Assembly (NCBI RefSeq): GCF_051521505.1
Contig: NZ_CP150356.1
Location: 4,154,001 to 4,218,000 of the forward strand
Reading direction: 5' to 3'
Source of the DNA: Sorangium sp025924095
Lineage (GTDB): Bacteria; Myxococcota_A; Polyangia; Polyangiales; Polyangiaceae
Length of the DNA: 64,000 bases
The position numbers and the translations under genes are program-made. Below are positions 32,654-42,221 of this stretch, piece by piece (the stretch's first letter is position 1; each line of letters begins with the position of its first letter). The notes beneath the pieces are model-generated. The model was given only the letters and a program-made list of their open reading frames with translations. It did no database searches and was not told where the DNA came from.

Positions 32654-34336
32654 CTATTCACGCACGCGCTCCACCGTGCTCGGCGAAGAGAGGAGCGCCA
32701 CGAGCAGGTCGCGCAGGAGACCGGTGCGATCCAGCGCCGCCGTGCCCTGCACGACCGGCGGAATACCGCGCGCGGACTCGGCCTGGCCGAAATAGAAGCG
32801 GAAGGCCTGCCGCGCCACGCACTCGCGGACCCAGGAGCTGCGCGACAGCGCTTCCCCCAGCTCGGCGGCGCTGTCGTACTCGCCGTCGACGTCGGTGTTG
32901 AGCAGCCGGCCCGCCGCGTTGATCGGCTGTGGCCCGGCCACGGGCGCGGTGAGCGACGGGCTCGTGTACTGCTCGAGCGTCCGATAGCGGCCCGCGCCGT
33001 CGAAGTTCTCGAGCATGTAACCGACGTTGTCGGTCAGCGCGTGGCAGGCCTTGCAGGCCGACTGCGCGGCGTGCGTCTCGTACAGCTCGCGCGTGGTCTT
33101 CGGGGCCATGCGCTGCTCGCTCTCTTCGATCGGCGGCGGCGTGAAATTCTCGGGCAACGTGATGTGCTGGCACAGCAGCTGATCGCGGATGAACAGGCCG
33201 CGGAGCGTCGGAGACGTGAGGTACTGCTTGGCTGTCTTGGCGAGCACGGAGCCGAGCGAGAGCAGGCCGCTCCGCGTGGTGTCCGTCGCGCCCGAGGCGT
33301 CGCTGCGATAGAACGCCGAGAGCGCGGGATCGGCCTGGGTCACGGGCGCCGTGAACAGGCTCGCGATCGAGCTCTCCATACCTCCGTTCGTACGGAGGAA
33401 GCTCTGCGTCTCGGCGAACATCGCCGCCTTCACCTCCGCGAAGCCTGGGAACACGTCCTCGAACTTCTCCACCTCGGCCTCGAACGTGTGCAACCGCAAC
33501 CATTGGACGAGGAAATGACCGAGCTGGTCGGTGGCGCCCGGCGTCGAGAGCAGCTGCTCGATGTGACCCGGGAGCAGCGCGGGATCGGCCAGCTCACCGC
33601 GATCGGCGGCGGCGACAAGCGTCGCAGAGGGCGGCGCGCCGAGCGCGCTGTACGAAAGGAAGGTCGCAATCTCGTGGTTCGTCAGCCGGAACGCGGCCTT
33701 CGCCTCGTCGCTCGGCGCGCCGATCTCGGTCCGGTACAGGAAATAGGGCGAGCTCAGCACGCCCTTCAGCGCCCAGCGGAACGGCAGCGCCGGATCCCCG
33801 GACTCGGCGGCGAGATCGAAGACTTCGCCGTAACGGGTCAGGTCCTCCTCCGTCGCGGGCCGCCGGAACGCCTTGCTGACCGCCGCACGCAGGAAGTCCG
33901 CCTTGCACGTCGCGTCCACCTTGCCGCACGGGATCAACGCGCGGAGCTGCTGATCGCTGAGCGCGAGCACCGCGGCTTCGGCCTTGGCCCCATACTGCTC
34001 GGCCAGGGTCACGCGGACGAGCCCGCTGGTGGACATGTTCGGATAGACGCCGTTGTCCGGCACGGGCTCCATGTCGGAGACGTCGACCGGCACGCCGAGC
34101 ACGCTCTGTACGGAGCGACCGTATTCCTCCGGGGTGAGCAGCCACGTGCGGGCGCGCAGCGCCGCGGAGGCGGGCTGCGGCGTCGCGTACGGCAAGCTGC
34201 CGTCGGCCTGCGGCGGGGGAACGTCGCTGCCGGTTCCGCCGCTCGCCGCTTCCAAGGACGGATCGCCGAGCTGCCCGGTGCAGGCGAGCGCCCCTAAACC
34301 TAGACCGCAGATCCAGCCGAGAGCTCGAAGATTCAT
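32654..34336 (-). CDS. DUF1592/DUF1588/DUF1585 lipoprotein
   Basis: 560 aa from ATG 34336 with GGAGG upstream. The signal peptide ends LGLGALAC. Domains in order: DUF1587/1595-like (RTWLLTPEEYGRSVQSVLG, AAVSKAFRRPATEEDLTRYG), DUF1592 (LPFRWALKGVLSSPYFLYRT to HTFEAEVEKF), DUF1588 (GLLSLGSVLAKTAKQYLTSP to RGLFIRDQLLCQ) with the haem-like pair CKACHALTDNVGYMLENFDG, and DUF1585 near the end. The CxxCH motif resembles a cytochrome c haem site, so electron transfer is possible. It is transcribed ahead of the DUF1552 gene. Confidence 0.9.
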   Translation of the reverse strand: MNLRALGWICGLGLGALACTGQLGDPSLEAASGGTGSDVPPPQADGSLPYATPQPASAALRARTWLLTPEEYGRSVQSVLGVPVDVSDMEPVPDNGVYPNMSTSGLVRVTLAEQYGAKAEAAVLALSDQQLRALIPCGKVDATCKADFLRAAVSKAFRRPATEEDLTRYGEVFDLAAESGDPALPFRWALKGVLSSPYFLYRTEIGAPSDEAKAAFRLTNHEIATFLSYSALGAPPSATLVAAADRGELADPALLPGHIEQLLSTPGATDQLGHFLVQWLRLHTFEAEVEKFEDVFPGFAEVKAAMFAETQSFLRTNGGMESSIASLFTAPVTQADPALSAFYRSDASGATDTTRSGLLSLGSVLAKTAKQYLTSPTLRGLFIRDQLLCQHITLPENFTPPPIEESEQRMAPKTTRELYETHAAQSACKACHALTDNVGYMLENFDGAGRYRTLEQYTSPSLTAPVAGPQPINAAGRLLNTDVDGEYDSAAELGEALSRSSWVRECVARQAFRFYFGQAESARGIPPVVQGTAALDRTGLLRDLLVALLSSPSTVERVRE

Positions 34337-34477
34337 ATCGGACCTCCACCTGGGCACGCGGCGTCGATTGACACCGTTTCCGCCCCTCTGCAGCCACGCA
34401 TCGCAGCCTCAGCCCGTCGATGCGGCGGAGCGAAGCCGCTGACGGCAGCGCTCCGGCCGCACGACGGCACGACGGCA

Positions 34478-36598
34478 TCACCGCACCGTGATGTTGGGTC
34501 TGGGGGGCTCCCTCATGCCGCCGCCGATGTGGAAGCTGGTGTGCGGCGGCTGGTTGTAGCTCGCGTTTTGCGCCGACACGTTGGCACGGTACTGCGGATC
34601 GTGCATCAGCGTGTAAATGCGGCGTTCGGTGATCTGGTCGGTGGTGTAGATGCGCAGGCTGTTGCCACAAAGGAACACGACTTCCTCGCGCCAGTCCCCG
34701 AACAGATCCGCGCTGAGCGTCGGCACCGATTTGCTGCCGTTGATCGAGGTGCAGCCGTTCGCGGTGAAGCCCCGACCTTCGTCGTCGAAGTTCGTGACGG
34801 TGTTGCCGTCGAGCAGCTCGCGACTCTCGTCGCCGTCCCACCAGATCAGGAAGTTCACCTGGCGGGGACGGGAGCCGATGTTGCGACCGTCGGCCGCATT
34901 GAACATGCCGGCGGTGTTGGTCCAAGCCTCACCTCCGGGGTTGTCGGGAGTGATGTCGCCGGCAGCGCCGCGGCCCGGCCCCTCGCCGTCGCTGTTGGGT
35001 CCGCGCCACAGGACCTCGCAGGTCTCCGCATCTCGAACGAAGTACCCGGGCACGCCGCCAGCTTCGGTCGGCTGAAACACCTCGAGCCCGGGGCGCGCGG
35101 GGACCAGGTCGGTGATGTGGAGCGCGTCACCGTGTCCGTAGAAGTTGACGGCGCACTTGCCCTTGCCGTCGGGGCCGATCGTCGCGGCACCGGGGATGAT
35201 CTCCTGCCTCAAGTCGCCGTCCGTATCCGCCGCCATGACGCTGTGAACGCCCTTGCCGGCGTAGGCACCGTTGCCGTTCGCGGACGAATCGAAGCTCCAC
35301 ATCAGGCTCAGCTTGCCGTCGCGGTAGTTGTACGCTCCAAACGTCGTTCGGGCGTAGTAGCCCCGCTGCATGACGACGCTCGGTTGGCCTGACGCATCGA
35401 GGAACGCCAGCGTGGCGTTGTAGCGATCCGAGCGGTTGCCGTTGTTGTCGCCGAAGCTGCCGCTCGTGATGGGGGCGTGGTACGCGATGGTCGCGAGCTC
35501 CGCGCCGTCGACGCCGCTGAAGATCGTGAGATACTCCGGCCCGCTCAAGATCTTGCCCGCCCCGTTTCGATAGTCTCGCGAGTCGTCATCGTCGGCGGCG
35601 GGACCGGTGTGCAGGAACGCTCCCTTCCCATCGCGCGTGCCGGGCGCGGTCTTGACGGCGATCTCAGCGCGACCATCGCCGTCCAGGTCGTACACGACGA
35701 ACGGCGTGGTGTGCTCGCTCTCGCGGATGTTGATGCCCAGGTCGATGCGCCACAAGAAGGTGCCGTCGGTGTCGTAGGCCGCGAGCTTGGCCTGACCGGT
35801 GCGGCCGTCTTGCGACGGATCGCGCGGGCTGTTCTGCTCCTTGACCACGAGCTCGTAGTCGCCGTCGCCGTCGAGATCGCCGGGAGAGGCGTCCCCGGCG
35901 TCGTAATTGTTGGGCGTCTGGAGCGGGATGGTGAGGTAGTTTCGCTCCCACGTGGGTGTGCCCGGGTCCCCGTCACGCGTGTTGGCCGAGTCGCCCTGCT
36001 CGGCGCCGTCGATCACGGCGCGGACGGTGTATTTCGCGCCTCCGGGGGCCCCCGAGTCGAAGTAGTTGGTCGAGTCGGTGATGGGAGTGTCGTTCACCTT
36101 GGTGCCGTCGCGGTAGACGTTGAACCCGATCTCGGGATCTTCGTAGCCCATCAACCGCCAGCTGATGAAGTTGCCTTCGCCCGAGCGCACGGCCACCACG
36201 CCGCGGCACAGGTTCTCCAGCGTGACGTGGCCAGTCGCGGCGGCCGGCGTCACTCCGCAGACTGACTCGCCTGGGTTGTTGGTGCCGCCCGTGCCGGATG
36301 ATCCATCGCCCGACGAGCCGCTGGACGTCTGCCCCGACGCGCCGCTGGATGTCTGCCCCGACGAGCCGCTGGATGTCTGCCCCGACGCGCCGCTGGATGT
36401 CTGCCCCGACGAGCCGCTGGATGTCTGCGCCGACGCGCCGCTGGAAGCCTGCGCCGACGCGCCGCTGGACGTCGGCCCCGACGCGCCGCCTTCATTCGGA
36501 GCGCCACCGGAACCGTCATCACCCAACTCAACCCCGCTGCACGCACTCAGGGCTCCCGCCACGACCAGGGCCAGGGTCCCGTAAGCAATGTCTCTCAT
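34478..36598 (-). CDS. Rhamnogalacturonan lyase-like lipoprotein (PL11 family)
   Basis: 706 aa. The signal peptide ends in the lipobox LSAC. A linker (about residues 40-105) follows, made of SGASGQTS/SGSSGQTS 8-residue repeats encoded by 24-bp DNA repeats at about 36310-36480. The catalytic part matches PL11 rhamnogalacturonan I lyases: VTLENLCRGVVAVRSGEGNF + ISWRLMGYED (split), FNVYRDGTKVNDTPI, the Ca-binding beta-propeller repeats DLDGDGDYELVVK and DLDGDGRAEIAVK, and a closing LYFTDQ-like RIYTTDQITERRIYTLMHDP + QYR. It would cleave pectin rhamnogalacturonan outside the cell, consistent with a plant-debris-degrading myxobacterium. Same strand as the DUF1592/1552 pair, 141 bases upstream of it. 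Confidence 0.9.
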   Translation of the reverse strand: MRDIAYGTLALVVAGALSACSGVELGDDGSGGAPNEGGASGPTSSGASAQASSGASAQTSSGSSGQTSSGASGQTSSGSSGQTSSGASGQTSSGSSGDGSSGTGGTNNPGESVCGVTPAAATGHVTLENLCRGVVAVRSGEGNFISWRLMGYEDPEIGFNVYRDGTKVNDTPITDSTNYFDSGAPGGAKYTVRAVIDGAEQGDSANTRDGDPGTPTWERNYLTIPLQTPNNYDAGDASPGDLDGDGDYELVVKEQNSPRDPSQDGRTGQAKLAAYDTDGTFLWRIDLGINIRESEHTTPFVVYDLDGDGRAEIAVKTAPGTRDGKGAFLHTGPAADDDDSRDYRNGAGKILSGPEYLTIFSGVDGAELATIAYHAPITSGSFGDNNGNRSDRYNATLAFLDASGQPSVVMQRGYYARTTFGAYNYRDGKLSLMWSFDSSANGNGAYAGKGVHSVMAADTDGDLRQEIIPGAATIGPDGKGKCAVNFYGHGDALHITDLVPARPGLEVFQPTEAGGVPGYFVRDAETCEVLWRGPNSDGEGPGRGAAGDITPDNPGGEAWTNTAGMFNAADGRNIGSRPRQVNFLIWWDGDESRELLDGNTVTNFDDEGRGFTANGCTSINGSKSVPTLSADLFGDWREEVVFLCGNSLRIYTTDQITERRIYTLMHDPQYRANVSAQNASYNQPPHTSFHIGGGMREPPRPNITVR

Positions 36599-37165
<567 letters not shown>

Positions 37166-38644
37166 GTGAGCCCGAACACGCTGCCGGCGCGCCCTCGCCT
37201 CGCCGCCCACGTGCTCGCGCGGCGCCACCTCGTCGGCGAGGACGAGCGCGTCATCCTGCACGACCTCCGCTCCGGGCAGCTGCTCCAGCTCGGCCCGCGG
37301 GAGTGGGCCCTGGTCTCCGCGGCCGACGGGACGCGCGACGTCGAGGGCATCGCGATCGCGGCCGCCCGCGAGGGCGCGCACGCGCGCGTGCCCGCGGTGC
37401 AGGCCTTCCTCGCGCAGCTCCACGCCGCGGGCCTGCTCGAGGCCGACGACACCGGCGAGGACGCGGCGCGGCCGGCGCCGGCGGAGGAGGCGCCCGCGTC
37501 GCCCGCGCCCGCATCGCCCGCGCCCGCGCCGGAGGAGCCCGATGCCCGCGAGCGCCCGCTGGAGGTGCTGCCCGAGTTCAGCCTGCACTGCGACGGCCGC
37601 GGGAGCTGCTGCCGGATCTACGCCTCGATCCTCTTCGACCCCGAGGAGGCGGCCCGGGCGCGGGCGCTGCGGCCCGACGTGCTGAGCGGCGGCGCCCGGC
37701 ACGAGCTGGCCTTCATGCCGGAGCGCGGGACGTGGCCGTGCGCGGCGTCGGTGGTGGCGATGCGCGACGGCCGGTGCGCCTACCTGGAGGGCGAGGGGCG
37801 CTGCGCGCTCCACGCGCTCGGCGGGCCCGAGGCCAAGCCGCTCGGGTGCCGGACCTTCCCGGCCAGCTTCGTCGACGACGGCGAGTCGGTGCGGGTCTCG
37901 GTCGCCGTGGAGTGCGCGTGCGTGCTGGCCAGCGCGGGCCGCCCCGGCGGCGCCCCGCTGCTCGATCCGCGGCTGCGGGTGCGGGGCGATCTGGACGGGC
38001 GCATCGACGTCGCGCGGCTGCCGGATCGCCCCGCGGTGGCGCCCGGCGCGACCGCGGCGCGGGCCGAGCTCGTCGCGTGGTCGCGGCGGCTCGCCGCGGC
38101 GGCGCCGCCGCCCGACGTGGCCGCGGGCCTCTTTGCGCTCGCCGACGCCGTCGAGGCCGAGGGGCTCACGGGCGGGGCCATCGCGCGCTTCGAGCGGCCC
38201 GAGGCGCTGGCTCCGGCGGCGCTCGGGCCGTGGCTCGCCGCGCTCCACGGGCGCGCGGCGCGGCGGGCGCGCGAGGACGCCGCCTGGCGCAGCGAGCGAG
38301 ACCTCGCCCGGCGCGCCACCCGGTGGATCGCGGCCGCGACCCTCGCGCTGGCCGAGCCCGACCTGCTCGGCGCGCTGCTCCTCGCGCCCGCGCGCGCCCC
38401 CGACCGCGAGCGCTTCTACCTCCGCGCGGCGCTGCACGGCCACCGCCTGCTCGGGGCGCTGCCGCTCTCGCTCGCGCTGCGCGATCGCGCGGCGCGGCTC
38501 GTCGTGGCCCGGGCGCTGCCGATGATCGTCGCCGGGGCGGACGCGGACGATCCGGCCTGCGCCGAGCCGCTCGCCCTCGTCGAGGCGATGCTGCGCGGCC
38601 ACGGGCTCGACGCCTATGCCGTCGAGATGGCCGGGGCGCGATGA
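37166..38644 (+). CDS. PqqD-like domain fused to YkgJ/FliB-like cysteine-cluster protein
   Basis: 492 aa from GTG 37166. Residues about 12-95 resemble a PqqD/RRE domain (RRHLVGEDERVILHDLRSGQ, LQLGPREWALVSAADGTRDV), the fold that holds peptide substrates for modifying enzymes. After an Ala/Pro linker, a cysteine-cluster domain follows: HCDGRGSCCRIYASILFD, WPCAASV, RCAYLEGEGRCALH, GCRTFPASF and ECACVLA. This is the pattern of YkgJ zinc/iron-chelating proteins and FliB lysine N-methylases. The rest is Ala-rich helical. It begins the T6SS-linked set (DUF2169 gene 51 bases downstream), so it may modify a spike or effector protein; this is inference. Confidence 0.72.
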   Translation: MSPNTLPARPRLAAHVLARRHLVGEDERVILHDLRSGQLLQLGPREWALVSAADGTRDVEGIAIAAAREGAHARVPAVQAFLAQLHAAGLLEADDTGEDAARPAPAEEAPASPAPASPAPAPEEPDARERPLEVLPEFSLHCDGRGSCCRIYASILFDPEEAARARALRPDVLSGGARHELAFMPERGTWPCAASVVAMRDGRCAYLEGEGRCALHALGGPEAKPLGCRTFPASFVDDGESVRVSVAVECACVLASAGRPGGAPLLDPRLRVRGDLDGRIDVARLPDRPAVAPGATAARAELVAWSRRLAAAAPPPDVAAGLFALADAVEAEGLTGGAIARFERPEALAPAALGPWLAALHGRAARRAREDAAWRSERDLARRATRWIAAATLALAEPDLLGALLLAPARAPDRERFYLRAALHGHRLLGALPLSLALRDRAARLVVARALPMIVAGADADDPACAEPLALVEAMLRGHGLDAYAVEMAGAR

Positions 38645-38695
38645 TCGCGCCGCTGGAGAGACACGGCCGCCGATCCTGTCGATAATGCGCCCGCG

Positions 38696-39727
38696 ATGGA
38701 CCAGCCCCCGCTCGACAACAAGACGGACTTCGCCGTGCACCCGCAGCTCCTCGTCGATCGGGACGGCGAGAAGCTTGTCGCCATCGTCAAGGCGAGCTTC
38801 GAGCTCCAGGAGGACGGCGGCTTCGAGCTGTCGCCGCCCGAGCGCGCGCGGGGGGTCCGCTTCGCCGATCTGCCCTGGGAGGAGGACAAGCCGGAGAGCA
38901 TCGCGTACCCGGCGGACGTGTGCCTCTTCAAGCCGGCCACCGACGTGATCTTCGTGGCCCGGGCGTGCGCGCCGAGCGGCAGGGCGGTGCCTTCCTTCGA
39001 CGTGCGCGTCGAGATCGGCCCGCTCCGGAAGTCGCTCGTCGTGTTCGGCAGGCGGCTCTGGGTGGACAAGGGCGCCGGCCTCACCGCGCCGGCGCCGATC
39101 GAGGAGATCGACATGCGCTACGACCACGCCTGGGGCGGGAGGGACGACGAGGATCCCGCGGCGCTCGTCGAGGAGCCGCGCAACCCGATCGGCACGGGCG
39201 TCACGCGCGCGCCGGCCTCGCTCACCCATCAGCCGGCGCCGAGCATCGAGGACCCTGCCTACCCGATCAGGACCGCGAAGACCGCGCCGCCGCCCGCGGG
39301 GATCGGGGTCGTCGGCCGGCACTGGGAGCCGCGCCGCCGGTACGCCGGGACCTACGACGCGACCTGGCGAGAGCTCCGCGCGCCGCTGCTGCCCGAGGAC
39401 TTCGACCCTCGCTACAACCTCTGCGCCTCGCCGGGCCTGATCGCGGATCCGCCGCTCGCGGGCGGCGAGCCGGTGCGGGTGCTCAACCTGACGCCCGACG
39501 GGGCGCTCAGCTTCGAGCTCCCGCGGGTGCAGGTGGAGATCGAGTTCCAGGTGAAGGACCGCGCGCCGGTCGGCTTCGCGCCCCACCTCGACACGGTGCT
39601 CGTCGATCTCTACGCCACCGGCCCGCAGAAGCCGGTGGCCGTCGAGATGGTCTGGCGCGCGCACGTCAAGGCGCCGCGGCGGATGAAGGACGCGCGCGTG
39701 ATCGTGCGCGAGCGGGGGCGAGCGTGA
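38696..39727 (+). CDS. DUF2169 family T6SS accessory protein
   Basis: 343 aa. Begins MDQPPLDNKTDFAVHPQLLV and has the DUF2169 pattern: LVAIVKASFEL, DVIFVARACAPSGRAVPSFD, EEIDMRYDHAWGGRDDE, PRNPIGTG, GIGVVGRHWEPRRRYAGTYD and ATWRELRAPLLPEDFDPRYN. DUF2169 proteins are encoded beside VgrG/PAAR genes and are thought to help load effectors onto the type VI spike. The stop overlaps the GTG of the next gene (GTGA), indicating co-translation. Confidence 0.92.
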   Translation: MDQPPLDNKTDFAVHPQLLVDRDGEKLVAIVKASFELQEDGGFELSPPERARGVRFADLPWEEDKPESIAYPADVCLFKPATDVIFVARACAPSGRAVPSFDVRVEIGPLRKSLVVFGRRLWVDKGAGLTAPAPIEEIDMRYDHAWGGRDDEDPAALVEEPRNPIGTGVTRAPASLTHQPAPSIEDPAYPIRTAKTAPPPAGIGVVGRHWEPRRRYAGTYDATWRELRAPLLPEDFDPRYNLCASPGLIADPPLAGGEPVRVLNLTPDGALSFELPRVQVEIEFQVKDRAPVGFAPHLDTVLVDLYATGPQKPVAVEMVWRAHVKAPRRMKDARVIVRERGRA

Positions 39728-40779
39728 GGCCCCTCGCCGTCATGGTGGCCGCGGGCGCGGTCACGCCCGTCGGGCTGCGCTCGATCGACAGCGCCTTCTC
39801 GCACCGCGCCGCGGCCGCGGCGATGCGCGAGGCGCCGCTCGTCGATGGGGCCGGCGAGCCGGTCACGATGTGCTTCCTCCCCACGCTCGATCCGCTCGTC
39901 ACGGGGGCGCCGCGCGCCGCCCTGCTCGCGGCGCGCGCGCTCGGCGAGGCGCTCGAGAAGCTCGGCCCCGCGGCGCGCGGGCTGCGGATGCAGATGACCC
40001 TGTGCCTGGACGAGCACCTCGGGCAGCGGCCGCCTGGGGGGGAGGCCCCGGCGCAGTGGCTCGCCGCCGAGCTCGCCGCGCGGGCGCAGGCGCACGCGCC
40101 GGAGCTCGCGGTCAAGGTCTCGACGCGCGGCTCCGCCGCGGCGGGGTTCGTGCTGCCGGAGCTGTGCGACGCGCTCGGGCGTGGCGCGATCGACGCGGCG
40201 CTGCTCGGCGGCGTGCACACCGACTACGATCCCGCGCGCATCGCCGCGCTCGACGCCGCGGGCCGGATCTTCCGGCCGGACAACCTCGACGCGCTCATCC
40301 CCGGGGAGTGCGCGGCGTTCGTGGTGCTCATGCGCCCCGACGTCGCGCGCCGCGCGCTCCTCCGCGAGCAGGGGCAGATCGTCGGCGTGGCGACAGCGCA
40401 CGAGCGGGCGCGCCCGGACAACGATGAATCCGCGTTCCAGGCCGCGGGCCTCACCGCCGCGCTCCGCTCCGCGCTCGCGCCGCTGTCCGAGCGCGGGCTG
40501 CGCGCCGGCTGGATGCTCACCGACCTGACGTTCGAGACGTTCCGCCATTTCGAGCTCCAGGCGGCCTCGGTGCGCACACAGCACCTCTTCTGCGATCCGC
40601 AGCAGGTGGAGAGCCCCGCCCAGCGGATAGGCCATCTCGGCGCCGCGGCCATGCCGCTGCACCTCTCCATCGTGTCGGAGGGTTTCACGCGCGGGTTCGC
40701 GCCTCACCCGTGCGCGGTCTCCGTCGCGGGGAGCGACGGCGGGGAGCGCGCGGCGCTGGTGGTCGTGGCGCCGGGCTGA
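39724..40779 (+). CDS. Ketosynthase-fold protein lacking the catalytic Cys (T6SS-linked)
   Basis: 351 aa from GTG 39724, overlapping the DUF2169 gene. The start MRPLAVMVAAGAVTPVGLRS and later DAALLGGVHTDYDPARIAAL, LIPGECAAFVVL and HLFCDPQQVESPAQRIGHLG + AAAMPLHL (split) follow the beta-ketoacyl-synthase/thiolase fold. The active-site position that normally reads TACA/S is STRGSAAAGF (134-143) with no Cys, and the second-half His motifs are incomplete. It is therefore probably non-catalytic, a scaffold or binding protein. Such KAS-like genes recur beside DUF2169 in T6SS islands. A 78-bp internal part (40245-40322) is duplicated at 42144-42221. Confidence 0.82.
   Translation: MRPLAVMVAAGAVTPVGLRSIDSAFSHRAAAAAMREAPLVDGAGEPVTMCFLPTLDPLVTGAPRAALLAARALGEALEKLGPAARGLRMQMTLCLDEHLGQRPPGGEAPAQWLAAELAARAQAHAPELAVKVSTRGSAAAGFVLPELCDALGRGAIDAALLGGVHTDYDPARIAALDAAGRIFRPDNLDALIPGECAAFVVLMRPDVARRALLREQGQIVGVATAHERARPDNDESAFQAAGLTAALRSALAPLSERGLRAGWMLTDLTFETFRHFELQAASVRTQHLFCDPQQVESPAQRIGHLGAAAMPLHLSIVSEGFTRGFAPHPCAVSVAGSDGGERAALVVVAPG
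40245..40322. repeat. 78-bp duplicated segment, source copy
   Basis: Lies inside the ketosynthase-like gene and is identical over 78 bases, in the same orientation, to 42144-42221. Here it encodes LDAAGRIFRPDNLDALIPGE and the following residues in frame, so this is the parent copy. Confidence 0.92.
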
Positions 40780-40857
40780 CGGCGAGCGCGGCGGGGGCGC
40801 TGGCTGGGGGCGATGCGCCACGGAGGGATCGGCTGCGGCTCTTCACGGCTCCTCTGG

Positions 40858-41010
40858 GATGCCGTGTCTTATGTGCGCGACGGCGCGGGGGACCTCCTGG
40901 AGACGACCGATGCGCTCGGGCTGCTCCTGCGGTGCACGTACGACGCGCGCGGCCTGCGCCTCTCCGCTGAGATGCCGAACGGCGCCCTCACCCGCTTCGA
41001 GTACGACGCA
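40858..41010 (+). pseudogene. Rhs/YD-repeat relic
   Basis: An open stretch reads YVRDGAGDLLETTDALGLLL + RCTYDARGLRLSAEMPNG (split) + ALTRFEYDA, two to three YD/RHS repeats (YD..G.L....). It has no proper beginning, and after EYDA the frame turns into Arg/Thr-rich sequence to 41145. Rhs proteins are cocoons for polymorphic toxins delivered by VgrG spikes. The likely reading is a fragment left after effector replacement. The gap 40780-41217 holds nothing else. Confidence 0.7.
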
Positions 41011-41217
41011 ACGACAACGGCACGCCGCGCGCGCCCTGCCCGAACTGCTCGCAGCTCATCGGCAACCTTCAAGGGCGCTGGGGAGCTCCCGCGGCATCGT
41101 CCGTGCAACCCGGTTACGACAACGCGGACGGCAGGGGTAGCATGACCAACTATACCCCGCCATTACCCAATTACCTCGGACCTCGCAAACGATATCGATG
41201 AGGTGGAGCTGATCTCC

Positions 41218-42105
41218 ATGGTCGAGCAAACAGGCAATTCGAACGAGCTGAGCGCGCTGGCCCGGGAGCTCCTGGAGCGGCTCGACCTGCGCCGCCTCGC
41301 GGAGTGGACCGTCCCGCGCGACGATCTGCAGCGCGAGCTCTCCGCCATGGGGTGGCCCTGCTCCGAGGCGGTGGTCCGCGCAGAAGAGGCGGTGGGCGGG
41401 TTCAGCCATCCTCCGAACGGCGTCTTCGGCGTGCACGCGTCGCTGCGCTACCTGCGCGGGGACGCGCCGTGGCTCCGCGACGACCTGCAGAGCTATGGGC
41501 TGCGCGCCGACCCGCGGGATGCGTCGTCGTGGTTGCTTCCCGTGTGGCTGGTACACGACCCGCGGCTCTGGCTCGCGCTCGATGGGCGCGTCTACTACGG
41601 CAGCCACATTGACGGCCCGGCATACCTCGCGCTCGCCTTCGAGGACGTGCGCCATTATTGGGAGGTGCTGGCGCTCCTGGACGGCTTCGTCGTGGCGTTC
41701 ATGCGCCCGCTTGCGATGCCTCGCCCGCGCCTCGAGACGTCGAGCCTCGCCGGCGAGGCGATCGCGCGCGAGCTGGGGCTCGCCTCCTTCGCGCCTGCCT
41801 CGCGCGGTGCCACGCGGGCGTGGATCGGGCCGGGCCTGCACGCGGTGGAGCTCGATATCCCGGGGTTTAAGCGCGGCACCGACGTGGTCTCCGACACGAC
41901 CGAGGGGATCGTCCTCGCCGCCACGCAGGCCCTCGACGGGGGCGGCACGGCCCGAATCACGAGCCCGGAGGCGCTGGATGCCGATCTCTTGGCAACGCTC
42001 CCGGCCCCCACCCGCGAAGAGCTTATGACGAGCCACGTGTACATCTGGGGAAAACACGCCGATTACGAGGACGATCGCTACCGTCGTCGTCATCGCGGCT
42101 CGTAG
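41218..42105 (+). CDS. Unknown protein next to Rhs relic, candidate immunity protein
   Basis: 295 aa from ATG 41218; a GTG at 41203 would add five residues. Soluble, acidic, Trp-rich (WLRDDLQSYGL, WLLPVWLVHDPRLWLAL, VRHYWEVLALLDG). No export signal and no recognised family. Its position directly after an Rhs relic and convergent to the PHPAT-repeat gene is where immunity proteins usually sit in polymorphic-toxin loci. That is position-based inference only. Confidence 0.5.
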   Translation: MVEQTGNSNELSALARELLERLDLRRLAEWTVPRDDLQRELSAMGWPCSEAVVRAEEAVGGFSHPPNGVFGVHASLRYLRGDAPWLRDDLQSYGLRADPRDASSWLLPVWLVHDPRLWLALDGRVYYGSHIDGPAYLALAFEDVRHYWEVLALLDGFVVAFMRPLAMPRPRLETSSLAGEAIARELGLASFAPASRGATRAWIGPGLHAVELDIPGFKRGTDVVSDTTEGIVLAATQALDGGGTARITSPEALDADLLATLPAPTREELMTSHVYIWGKHADYEDDRYRRRHRGS

Positions 42106-42143
42106 TACCGGCAAGAGTCGTCTCGGTCGAACGTCGACCGCTT

Positions 42144-42221
42144 CGCGCTCGACGCCGCGGGCCGGATCTTCCGGCCGGACAACCTCGACGCGCTCATCCC
42201 CGGGGAGTGCGCGGCGTTCGT
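42144..42221. repeat. 78-bp duplicated segment, second copy
   Basis: Exact copy of 40245-40322. It starts 38 bases after the unknown gene's stop and ends on the stop codon of the PHPAT-repeat gene. Here it is not part of any gene, so it is a footprint of recombination with the ketosynthase-like gene or of loss of a second copy. Confidence 0.92.

Noticed and set aside
36300..36480. CRISPR-like array suggested by regularly spaced repeats
   Set aside because: The 24-bp units are contiguous and encode a Ser/Gly linker in frame; there are no unique spacers and no cas genes.
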